A stretch of 64,000 nt of DNA from Streptomyces sp. CC0208 (GTDB taxonomy: Bacteria; Actinomycetota; Actinomycetes; Streptomycetales; Streptomycetaceae): assembly GCF_003443735.1 (NCBI RefSeq), contig NZ_CP031969.1:1612001-1676000 (forward strand), written 5' to 3'. The stretch's first letter is position 1; each line of letters begins with the position of its first letter. Made by a program: the position numbers and the translations under genes. Under the pieces are notes generated by a model. It was not told where the DNA came from. It did not search any database and was given only the letters and a program-made list of their open reading frames with translations. Of this stretch, positions 37,289 to 45,189 are shown piece by piece.

Positions 37289-37318
37289 GTCCCTCTTGAG
37301 GGGGTCACTGACAGGGAC
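37289..37318. promoter_or_regulatory. inverted repeat before the XRE regulator gene
   Basis: GTCCCT (37289-37294) and AGGGAC (37313-37318) face each other in the divergent promoter region. A candidate binding site for the XRE regulator. Confidence 0.35.
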
Positions 37319-37354
37319 CCCCAACCCGGCGGAAGCGCTCGTAGAGTGAGGCGC

Positions 37355-38314
37355 ATGGCAGGCAGAAACGACCCCAATCGCCCCGATCGCGACATGCGCG
37401 ATGATTTCCGCGCGGAGATCCGGGAATTCCTCGGCACACGACGGGCCAGGGTCACCCCCGAGCAGGCCGGACTACCCACGTACGGCGGAGAACGCCGACG
37501 GGTCACCGGGCTGCGCCGCGAGGAGGTCGCCCTGCTGGCAGGCATCTCCAGCGAGTACTACACCCGGCTGGAGCGCGGCAACGCCACCGGAGTCTCCGAA
37601 AGCGTCATCGAGGGCATCGCACAAGCCCTGCAGCTCGACGAGGCCGAACGCATCCACCTGCTCGACCTCCTGCGCGGCGCCGGCACCACCCGTCCGCCCC
37701 GCCGCCGCCCGGCCCAGCAGCGTGTCCGGCCCGCGGTTCAGCGCGTCCTCGACTCGATGGCCGGCACGCCCGCGTTCATTCTCAGCGGACGCGGCGACAT
37801 CCTGGCCGCCAACCACCTCGGGCGCGCCCTGTTCTCCCCCGTCTACGCCGACCCGGTACGGCCGCCGAACAACGCCCGGTTCGTCTTCCTCAGCCCGCAC
37901 GCGACCGAGTTCTTCCGCCACTGGGACGAAGTCGCCAATGACACCGTCGCCATGCTGCGCGCCGAAGCCGGCCGCGACCTCTACGACCGACGGCTCACGG
38001 ACCTCATCGGGGAACTGTCCACCCGTAGCGAGGAGTTCCGGCGCCGCTGGGCCGCCCACAACGTCCGCATGCACACCACCGGTGTGAAACTCCTCCACCA
38101 CCCGGTCGTCGGCGACCTCGACCTGCCCTTCGAAACCTTCCCGCTCCCCGACGGCCCCAGCCAGTTCCTCCTCACCTACACCGCCGAGCCCGACTCACCC
38201 TCGCAGGACGCCCTGAATCTGCTGGCCAGTTGGGCTGCGACCGACGACGGCATCGAGCGGTCCGCGCCGGCCAACGACTCGCAGCCCGCCGACTCGGGCG
38301 AGACACCCGACTGA
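37355..38314 (+). CDS. XRE-family regulator with MmyB-like ligand domain
   Basis: A 319-residue regulator. The N-terminal helix-turn-helix (about 35-105: GLRREEVALLAGISSEYYTRLERG) is the XRE type seen in MmyB-like proteins. The C-terminal part (about 125-300) resembles the MltR/MmyB ligand-binding PAS-like domain, with FVFLSPHATEFFRHWDEVA. It is divergent from the SDR/Ddn/AKR/quinone-reductase group and probably controls it. Start ATG 37355; the longer frame upstream is not family-like. Confidence 0.88.
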   Translation: MAGRNDPNRPDRDMRDDFRAEIREFLGTRRARVTPEQAGLPTYGGERRRVTGLRREEVALLAGISSEYYTRLERGNATGVSESVIEGIAQALQLDEAERIHLLDLLRGAGTTRPPRRRPAQQRVRPAVQRVLDSMAGTPAFILSGRGDILAANHLGRALFSPVYADPVRPPNNARFVFLSPHATEFFRHWDEVANDTVAMLRAEAGRDLYDRRLTDLIGELSTRSEEFRRRWAAHNVRMHTTGVKLLHHPVVGDLDLPFETFPLPDGPSQFLLTYTAEPDSPSQDALNLLASWAATDDGIERSAPANDSQPADSGETPD

Positions 38315-38577
38315 CCGACGAGCCACGCGAGTCGATCCGCGGAAGCCGTCAACGGCGCTGGCAGGTGGTCGCGCGCACATTCCTGTTCCGGAGTGCGAGG
38401 TGACATTGCTGTTGGTCCTCTGCCCAGAGCGGCACCCGGTCAAGAGCCTCGCATCCGCCAGTGGCGTCACATCGCCGCGCTCAAGAACTGGCGTACGACA
38501 TAGGGCCCGTATCTTCTCCGCGCCATGATCGTTGGAAACCCGGGCGGGTCGGTCCGGTTGTATGAGGGGAGGCGAGC

Positions 38578-39183
38578 GTGGAGGTCAGGGATGTGCATCA
38601 TGCCTACCGTCAGCGTGTGGTCCTGCGGGGCATCGACATACGGCTTCGGGCGGGGACGTTGTGCGGGATCGTCGGGGAGAACGGCGCCGGTAAGTCAACT
38701 CTGCTGAAGATCCTCTCCGGTGAGCTGCGGCCCTCACGCGGCACGGTCCGCCATGGTGGACGGTTCGGTTACTGCCCGCAGCACGTGGTCCTCAACGACG
38801 CGCTCACCGTCCGACAGCATCTGACGTTCTTCCAGAGGGCCTATCGCCTGGCAGACCTGCGCTGTGCCGAGCAGGTCATGGACGTGCTCGGGTTCGCCGA
38901 GTACGCCGATGAGCGGGCCGCGGTGCTCAGCGGCGGAACGCGGCAGAAGCTGAACGTGACGCTGGCGCTGATGCACGATCCCCAGGTGCTGTTGCTGGAC
39001 GAGCCGTACCAGGGGTTCGACTGGGACACCTACCAGCGATTCTGGGAACTCGCCGCCCGGCTGCGTGACACGGGCCGCTCCGTCCTGGTCGTCTCCCACC
39101 TGGCCTACGACACCGAGCGACTGGACGAGTTGTGGCGGCTGGACGACGGGCTGCTTCGCCCGGACCAGGCGGTGGCCGCGTGA
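38578..39183 (+). CDS. ABC-2 type exporter ATP-binding protein
   Basis: A short (201 residues) ABC ATPase of the exporter type: Walker A GENGAGKST, signature LSGGTRQKLN, Walker B VLLLDEPYQGFD, switch His in VVSHLAYD. GTG start after GAGGGGAGG. The stop overlaps the start of the permease gene by four bases (GTGA), so they are translated together. It energises the next gene product. The third gene of the unit encodes a prenyl-transferase fusion, which suggests that the exporter handles a lipid or terpenoid; that is inference. Confidence 0.87.
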   Translation: MEVRDVHHAYRQRVVLRGIDIRLRAGTLCGIVGENGAGKSTLLKILSGELRPSRGTVRHGGRFGYCPQHVVLNDALTVRQHLTFFQRAYRLADLRCAEQVMDVLGFAEYADERAAVLSGGTRQKLNVTLALMHDPQVLLLDEPYQGFDWDTYQRFWELAARLRDTGRSVLVVSHLAYDTERLDELWRLDDGLLRPDQAVAA

Positions 39184-40049
39184 GGTTCCACCTGGCCCGC
39201 TTCGCTCTCGCCACCGGCTTCGCGCTGACCGAACACGGCCGCAACCGGTTCGCCATGGTCCTCGTGATCCTGTTCGTCCCTGTGTGGACAACCCTGGCCT
39301 ACCTGGCGATGCCCGACACCCCGGCGCGGATGCAACTACGCGCCACCGGAGAGATGCTGGCGCCCCGCGGCAACGAACTCACCGAGATCAGCGGCGCGCT
39401 CAACTCGGTGACCCTGATCACCGGTTTCATGATGTTCGCCGCCACCTTCTCCGGCAACTGCTTCGACCGCCGGCTGGCGATGGCCGGCTATCCCCGCGCT
39501 CACCTCGTCCTGGCCAAGGTCACCGCACTGGCTCTGATCTCGGCTGCGGTCGCCGCCTACGCCACCGCGGTCACCTGCCTGGCGTGGGCCCCCCGGCAGC
39601 CTCTGCTGCTCGCCGGCGCGCTGTTCAGTGCCGGGCTCACGTACGGCGCTCTCGGCGTCGGCTTCGGCTCTGTGCTGCGCCGGGAGGTCGAGGGCATGTT
39701 CGCCATCGTGATGACCAGCATCATCGACCTCGCACTGCAGAACCCGGTCACGAGCTCCGGGGCCGACAACCCGGTCATGCGCTACCTGCCCTCCTACGGA
39801 GCCATGCAGGCCAGCACGGCGGCGGGATTCTCCACCACCCCGGTGCCGCGCTATCTGGCCCTCCAACTCGTGTGGTTTGCGGGGGCAGCCTTCATCGCTC
39901 TGGTGGGCTTTGGCCGCAGCACCCGAAGCGCCCTGCCCACCACCGCCCAGGACCCTGAGCCCGGGCCGGAAAGCGGCGACCCCTCCCTTCCCACGCCGCG
40001 CAAGGCTGCCGCACCCTCGGCCGCGGCGTCCGACACGCGAGCCCACTGA
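39180..40049 (+). CDS. ABC-2 type exporter permease
   Basis: A 289-residue membrane protein with about six hydrophobic segments, consistent with an ABC-2 permease; sequence identity to named families is not obvious. Segments include FAMVLVILFVPVWTTLAYLA, ITGFMMFAATFSG and LALQLVWFAGAAFIALVGF. The last 50 residues are a polar, proline-rich tail. GTG start in a GTGA overlap with the ATPase gene. The prenyltransferase fusion starts 16 bases downstream. Confidence 0.8.
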   Translation: MRFHLARFALATGFALTEHGRNRFAMVLVILFVPVWTTLAYLAMPDTPARMQLRATGEMLAPRGNELTEISGALNSVTLITGFMMFAATFSGNCFDRRLAMAGYPRAHLVLAKVTALALISAAVAAYATAVTCLAWAPRQPLLLAGALFSAGLTYGALGVGFGSVLRREVEGMFAIVMTSIIDLALQNPVTSSGADNPVMRYLPSYGAMQASTAAGFSTTPVPRYLALQLVWFAGAAFIALVGFGRSTRSALPTTAQDPEPGPESGDPSLPTPRKAAAPSAAASDTRAH

Positions 40050-40065
40050 GGTACTGGTTCCCGAT

Positions 40066-41961
40066 ATGCGCCCGAAACCGCTGCCCACCCCCGCACACCC
40101 TGACGCGGCCCCGCAGGTGCGGCAGGGCAGAGCCACCGCCCGTTCGCTGGCCGGTGAGGAACCCGTTCTGCGGGCGGCCTACCGGCTGTGTCGCCGCACC
40201 ACCCGGCAGCATGATCCCGGGATCCACGCGCTCATCCAGCTGGCGCCTGCCGTGCTGCGCCCGGCGTGCTGGGCTTTGTGGGCGGCGGCCAGCGTCCTTG
40301 ACGACCTGTCCGACGACCCAGATGTGGAGCCGGACGAGCGGGCGGCTCGTGTCGAGGCGTGGACCAGGGCACTGCAGCACGACCTGGCGTCGGGAACGAG
40401 CACGGATCCCGTCCGTCACGCCCTGGTGGACACCGCCGGGCGGTGGCGTCTGGACCTGTCGAGCCTGCACGGCGCCATGGCGGTGACGCGAGACGACGCC
40501 CACGGCCTGCGCATCACCGACTGGGCGGCCTGGCGGGCCTGGTGCAGTGGGGGAGTCGTGCCCTGGGTCGACCAGGTTCGGCAGCTGTTCGAGCGGGCCG
40601 GTGCGCCGATGACGTTACGGCTGGACCGGCAGGCCGACTACGAGGACTTCGTTGCCGGCGCCCAGCTCACCGACATCCTCACCGACCTGAGCGTCGATCT
40701 CGCCCAGCGCCGTCTGCTCCTGCCGCAGGAGGCCCTGGACTCGTTCCCCGGCGCCGACTCGGACCTGTCCCAAGGCCACTGGAGCCCGGCTGTAGCGGCC
40801 TTGACCCTAGAGCTGACGGCCCTGGCCCGGCGATGGGTGACCCAGCCCGTCATGACGAGAGGAATGCACCCGGGCGCCGCCATCATGCTCGAAGCGGCGG
40901 CCGGCCTGATGCGCGCCCAACTCGACGCTGTCGACGCGGCGGGCCCCGCCCTGTTGAAGCGTGCCCCGCGCCCCTCCGTCGTGGCCCGCACCCGCGTGCT
41001 GGTCCCCGCCCGCCTCCGCTCGGCCATGGCCTGGAGCCTGACCCCCCTGACCGTGCCAGGTCCCCGGCCAACCGCGGCGGCCACGACCGAGGCGGCCACG
41101 ACCGAAGCGGCCACGACCGACCCGGGCCCGGCAGCCGACGGCACCGGGCTTCGGCCCCCGCCACCGCACCCCCACGGCGCCCGCCCCCCGCAGATCGCCG
41201 CCGACCAGATGCCCTCCCACGTAGCGGTCGTCATGGACGGCAATGGCCGCTGGGCCGAGCAGCGCGGCCTGTCCCGCTCCGACGGCCACCGCGCCGGCAT
41301 CCTCGCCACGCGCGAAACCGTCTACGGCGCCCTGGACATCGGCCTGCGCAACCTCACCCTCTACGCGTTCTCCACCGAGAACTGGAAACGCGACCCAGAG
41401 GAAATCGCGGTGATCCTTTCCGCACTCCGATACGAACTCACCGAAGGCCCCATCCGGGACCTCAACGTGCGCCAGCGCTGGGCAGGACAGCCCGGCAGAC
41501 TGCCCGAGGACCTCGTCCAAGCCCTCATGCACCAGGAACGCCGTACCCGCGCCCGCACCGGCATGACGCTCACCGTGTGCATCAACTACGGCGGCCGCGA
41601 CGAGATCACCCGGACCGCCGCAGCACTCGCCCAGGCAACCCGAGCGGGTGAGGTGAACCCCGACCTCATCGGCCCGGACGACTTCACCCGCCACCTGCCC
41701 CACCCCGACATGCCGGACGTCGACCTGCTGTGGCGCACCGGCAACGAACAGCGCACCTCCAACTTCCTGCCCTGGCACGCCACTTACGCCGAGCTCTACT
41801 TCACCCCCGACCACTGGCCCGACACCGACCGACGCGACCTGTGGAAAGCCATCACCGAATACACCCGGCGCCAACGCCGCCACGGCGCCGTCCCCACCCC
41901 CTCACCTCCCCGAGCTGCCCCCTGTCCACTGACGCGTTCCGGCTCGGGGCAATCGGAGTAA
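40066..41961 (+). CDS. phytoene/squalene-synthase-like and cis-prenyltransferase fusion
   Basis: A 631-residue fusion of two terpene enzymes. Residues about 30-320 resemble the trans head-to-head prenyl synthase family (squalene/phytoene synthase, HpnC/HpnD): first Asp motif DDLSDD (79-84) and second motif DILTDLSVD (203-211) followed by RRLLLP. A linker carries an exact 15-base, three-fold repeat (AATTE units, about 338-352). Residues about 385-610 are a UppS-type cis-prenyltransferase: HVAVVMDGNGRWAE, RSDGHRAG, FSTENWKR and RTSNFLPWHATYAELYF. Both sites look intact. Cis-prenyltransferases elongate with isopentenyl diphosphate or catalyse irregular couplings; the other domain joins two prenyl diphosphates. 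The product is unknown. Co-transcribed with the ABC exporter genes. Start ATG 40066. Confidence 0.88.
   Translation: MRPKPLPTPAHPDAAPQVRQGRATARSLAGEEPVLRAAYRLCRRTTRQHDPGIHALIQLAPAVLRPACWALWAAASVLDDLSDDPDVEPDERAARVEAWTRALQHDLASGTSTDPVRHALVDTAGRWRLDLSSLHGAMAVTRDDAHGLRITDWAAWRAWCSGGVVPWVDQVRQLFERAGAPMTLRLDRQADYEDFVAGAQLTDILTDLSVDLAQRRLLLPQEALDSFPGADSDLSQGHWSPAVAALTLELTALARRWVTQPVMTRGMHPGAAIMLEAAAGLMRAQLDAVDAAGPALLKRAPRPSVVARTRVLVPARLRSAMAWSLTPLTVPGPRPTAAATTEAATTEAATTDPGPAADGTGLRPPPPHPHGARPPQIAADQMPSHVAVVMDGNGRWAEQRGLSRSDGHRAGILATRETVYGALDIGLRNLTLYAFSTENWKRDPEEIAVILSALRYELTEGPIRDLNVRQRWAGQPGRLPEDLVQALMHQERRTRARTGMTLTVCINYGGRDEITRTAAALAQATRAGEVNPDLIGPDDFTRHLPHPDMPDVDLLWRTGNEQRTSNFLPWHATYAELYFTPDHWPDTDRRDLWKAITEYTRRQRRHGAVPTPSPPRAAPCPLTRSGSGQSE
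41077..41121 (+). repeat. 15-base tandem repeat in the fusion linker
   Basis: GCGGCCACGACCGAn is repeated three times in frame, encoding AATTE-type units between the two enzyme domains. It is a flexible, slippage-prone linker. Confidence 0.85.
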
Positions 41962-42226
41962 CCGGTCCTCCCACCCCGGAATCAGCGGTTGGTGTGACTT
42001 GCGGGCGTCCTCGCCGACCACCGCGGACTCCGTCGCAAGCCGGTAGGGAGACTCCCGCAGGTACCGGGCTCACCTGGCCCACCGGGACCGTCGGGCCATA
42101 GCGGCGGAGAGGGGCTGCGGGTCCGGCGTCGCGGGCCCGGGCGTTGGCCGGGGCCAGTGGGGAGTCGGTCAGGTGTGGGCGGCGGGCAAGCAGCATCGGG
42201 CGTGTTCCAGGGGCGGGGCGGGCGGA

Positions 42227-42426
42227 TCAGAGGTCGGCCGTTGTGCCGAGACCTGTACGGGGGCCGACCAGGTACGCGTCTACGAGTTGGCACGGCCCGC
42301 CGAGAGGGGCGGAAGGCACGGGCGGATCAGACGTCGGCCAGTGTGCCGAGACCTGTACGGGGGCCTACCAGGCACAGATCTACGAGTTGGCACAGGGCCC
42401 CGGGACGGGCGGAAGGCACGGGCGGG
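42227..42426 (-). repeat. two 100-bp tandem copies of the SWIM gene's 3' end
   Basis: Units 42227-42326 and 42327-42426 are about 84 percent identical by eye, and each begins (minus strand, at its end) with the same tail as the gene at 42427. The stop codons lie at 42227, 42327 and 42427, an exact 100-base period. Each copy encodes a version of GLGTTADL-stop in the same relative frame, after a DL/DA-x-x-VG stretch. See findings. Confidence 0.8.
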
Positions 42427-45189
42427 TCAGAGGTCGGCCGTTGTGCCGAGGCCCGTGAGGGCGCCGACCGGGTCCAGGTCGGGGGTGCCGCGGGGCCACC
42501 AGTCGTCGTGGCCCGGTTCGGACTCGTAGGCGTACCACAGACCGTCGCGGCCGAGGCGGAGTTGGATGTGGCCGCGGGGGTGGGTCAGGTGGTTGCGCCA
42601 GGGGCGGAAGGCGGGGAGGTCGGCGGCGAGGAGGAGGGGGCGGGCACGGTCGAAGCGGCCGGCCGGCGGGTCCCAGGGTTCTTCGAGCACGGCCAGTCCT
42701 TCGAGCCCGCCCTGCCTCCAGGCGGCGACCGCGCGGGCCAGGTCGGCCGGGGTGCGGTCGGTGGCTGCGGCGAGGGAGGCGTAGAGGGCGCGGGTGCCGG
42801 CGGTGAGGCCGGAACCGGGGCGGGCGGCGGCGAGGCGGACCGCGTCCTGCCACAGGGTGAGCTCGCCGACCGGGTCGCGGCCGGTGCCGAGCAGGGCGTG
42901 AGCGCGGGCGGCCGCGTCGGTGGCCAGCTGGTCCAGGGCGAAGGGGTCGGGACCGCCTGGGGACGCGGGGTACGCCGGGGGCTGCTCGGGGTGCGGAGGG
43001 ACCGGCAACGGCGCCGGAAGCGGCGGGAGTCGGCGCGGAGCGAGCGCTTCGCCGGCCCGTACGCCGGGCAGCGGCGCCGGCTCCTGTCCCTGGGCGGCAC
43101 GGGCCGCGCGGGCGGCGCTGAGGCGGGACAGGGCGTCGAGCAGCTCACGTTCGCCCCGGCCGCGCAGCAGGAGCAGGACGAAGGGGTCGGCGTCGAGCAG
43201 ACGTGCCGTCTGGTAGCAGAGGGCGGCGGCGTGTTTGCAGGGGTGACCGCGGTCGGGACAGCTGCACTGCGGTTCGAGATCGCCGGGGCCGGGAAGCAAC
43301 GGCACTCCGCACTCGGCCAGCGCCTCGGGCATCTCCCTGTCGAGCAGTGCGGCGATGTGTCCGGTCCGGTCGGCGGCGAGGTCCAGGAACCGGTCCCAGT
43401 CGGCGTCCCCCAGCGTCCGCAACCGCACCTGCACGCGGTACGGCCGGGCGCGGCTCCCCTGCACATAGGCGAGCACGAGCCCGGGCGTCACGGTGATCGC
43501 GTCCACATTCCCCTGCTCGGCATAACCACGGCCCCGCGCCAGCCGCTTGGAGTCCAGCGCGCCCTCCTCCAGCGCGGTGACCCAGGCGTTGCCCCACCAG
43601 GTGGCGGCGAACCGGGCGTCCTCGGAAGCGTGGGGAGGGAAGGCGGGGAAGGTGCGACGCAGGTCGTTGTCCCGGTTGGGGGCGGCCATGGAGTGGGGGT
43701 GTCGGGGGGAGGACGGGGCGGGGGTGTCCTGAAGGGAACTCCGTTGCTGCGCACGGCTGTTGTCCTGGGCCTTCTCCTGGGCCCCCTCCCGGTCCTTCTC
43801 CCGGCCCTCGTCCTCGTGCTCCTCCCCCGGCTGGGGCATGTCGTCCGGCATGCGGAACGCGTCGGCCAGCAACTCCCGTACGTCACGCGCCCGGGCGCCG
43901 GCGGCCGTACTCGGCGTACGGTTCCGGTCCCGGTCCCGGAACGCGGTCGGGGTGGTCCTGCGCGGCCGACGTGCGAGAGCGGCCTCCGCTTCTGCGGCCT
44001 CGGCGTCCGCGCGCCTCTTGCGTGCCGCACGCAGCGCTTCGCGTGCCGCATCGGCGGGCCGTGACCCGGAACGCCCCGCGGATGGGCCCTCGTCGGCGTC
44101 CGTGACCGGAGAAGCTGTCTCGGCGACCCGATCCGTCTCTTCACCGATGGACCCGGCGGAAGGGGTGGGGGCGGCCGCCACGTCGGACTCCCCGCTCGAG
44201 TCACGGCGGGCCGCGACAGCTTCCGGTCCGGGTGCGTGGGACTGCGTGGGACCGGCGGGGGCGGAGGAACCACCACCGGCGTCGGTCTCGGACCGGCCCA
44301 AGGCACCGTCCGCGAGCGCAGCACGCCGTGCCGCGGCAGCTTCCCGCAGGGCCGCGCGAGCCGCGTCACCGGGCCGGCGCTCGGCCGGGGCAGGGTCGGT
44401 CACGGCGCTTTCGGGCACCGCGCCATCCCTGGCGCCCTCCCTGTCCTGCCCGCCGGCGGTACCCGACCCGTCGGCGTCTGCGTCCACCCGGAGAACTGCA
44501 CCCTCCGCCGCCGAAGGTTCCGCCCCCGGGGCCGCGCTCCCTGCGCCCTGCGCCGCAGAGCCGCTCTCTTCCTGCCCCGAGAGGCTGCCGCCCCTCTCGA
44601 CGGCAAGGCTCCCGGCACCCTGCGCCACCCGGCCCACCGCAGAGCTCCCGGGTGCCTCGGTCACATGGCTCTCCGCACCCTGCGCGCGATCGCGATCGAA
44701 TCCCGCCCCGCTCGTGCCCGGGTCCCCGGTCTCCTCAGCCGCGCGGCCCTCGGCCTCCTGGGCGACACCACCACCAGCGCCCTGCACCGCACAGCCCCCG
44801 CTCCCCCTGGCCGCGCCGCTCTCCGCCCCGTGCCTCATCCCCCTCGCCCCCGGGTGGCCGATCTCCTCGGCTGCCGAGTTTCCGGCATCGGACGCCGTCG
44901 AGTTGCCGACCTCCCGCACAGCCGGGCCGCCGCCCTCCTCAGCCGCGAAGTTGCCCGCACCCGACACCACGGAATCGTCGGCCGCCCCCACCGCCGGGCC
45001 ACCACCCCCCGCACCCGCAAAACTCCCCGCCCCCGACACCGCAGAGCGCCCCTCCTGCGCTCCCCCACCGCTCTCCCCTCCGGCCAGACCCCCGTCCGGG
45101 CCCCCCTTCGTCTCCCCGGCCTCCCCGGCCGCCCGCTCCCGTGCCGCCCGCAGGGCTCGGCGGGCCTCGTCGGCGGGGCCCGGCGTCAT
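42427..45189 (-). CDS. SWIM zinc-finger protein with low-complexity N-terminal half
   Basis: A 920-residue protein. The first half is low complexity, rich in Ala, Gly, Ser and Glu, and contains three spaced copies of a DAARxALRxA motif (near residues 7, 271 and 375). The second half starts near residue 505 with FAATWWGNAWVTALEEGA and holds a SWIM zinc finger CSCPDRGHPCKH (near 641), a fold that binds DNA or protein. The ATG overlaps the helicase stop by four bases (ATGA), so the pair is translationally coupled. SNF2 helicase/SWIM pairs are conserved in actinobacteria; the role is unknown, and chromatin or repair functions are guesses. Confidence 0.88.
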   Translation of the reverse strand: MTPGPADEARRALRAARERAAGEAGETKGGPDGGLAGGESGGGAQEGRSAVSGAGSFAGAGGGGPAVGAADDSVVSGAGNFAAEEGGGPAVREVGNSTASDAGNSAAEEIGHPGARGMRHGAESGAARGSGGCAVQGAGGGVAQEAEGRAAEETGDPGTSGAGFDRDRAQGAESHVTEAPGSSAVGRVAQGAGSLAVERGGSLSGQEESGSAAQGAGSAAPGAEPSAAEGAVLRVDADADGSGTAGGQDREGARDGAVPESAVTDPAPAERRPGDAARAALREAAAARRAALADGALGRSETDAGGGSSAPAGPTQSHAPGPEAVAARRDSSGESDVAAAPTPSAGSIGEETDRVAETASPVTDADEGPSAGRSGSRPADAAREALRAARKRRADAEAAEAEAALARRPRRTTPTAFRDRDRNRTPSTAAGARARDVRELLADAFRMPDDMPQPGEEHEDEGREKDREGAQEKAQDNSRAQQRSSLQDTPAPSSPRHPHSMAAPNRDNDLRRTFPAFPPHASEDARFAATWWGNAWVTALEEGALDSKRLARGRGYAEQGNVDAITVTPGLVLAYVQGSRARPYRVQVRLRTLGDADWDRFLDLAADRTGHIAALLDREMPEALAECGVPLLPGPGDLEPQCSCPDRGHPCKHAAALCYQTARLLDADPFVLLLLRGRGERELLDALSRLSAARAARAAQGQEPAPLPGVRAGEALAPRRLPPLPAPLPVPPHPEQPPAYPASPGGPDPFALDQLATDAAARAHALLGTGRDPVGELTLWQDAVRLAAARPGSGLTAGTRALYASLAAATDRTPADLARAVAAWRQGGLEGLAVLEEPWDPPAGRFDRARPLLLAADLPAFRPWRNHLTHPRGHIQLRLGRDGLWYAYESEPGHDDWWPRGTPDLDPVGALTGLGTTADL

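Noticed and set aside
42227..42430. A CRISPR array or REP-type repeat.
   Set aside because: The units are 100 bases long without spacers and match the end of the adjacent gene.
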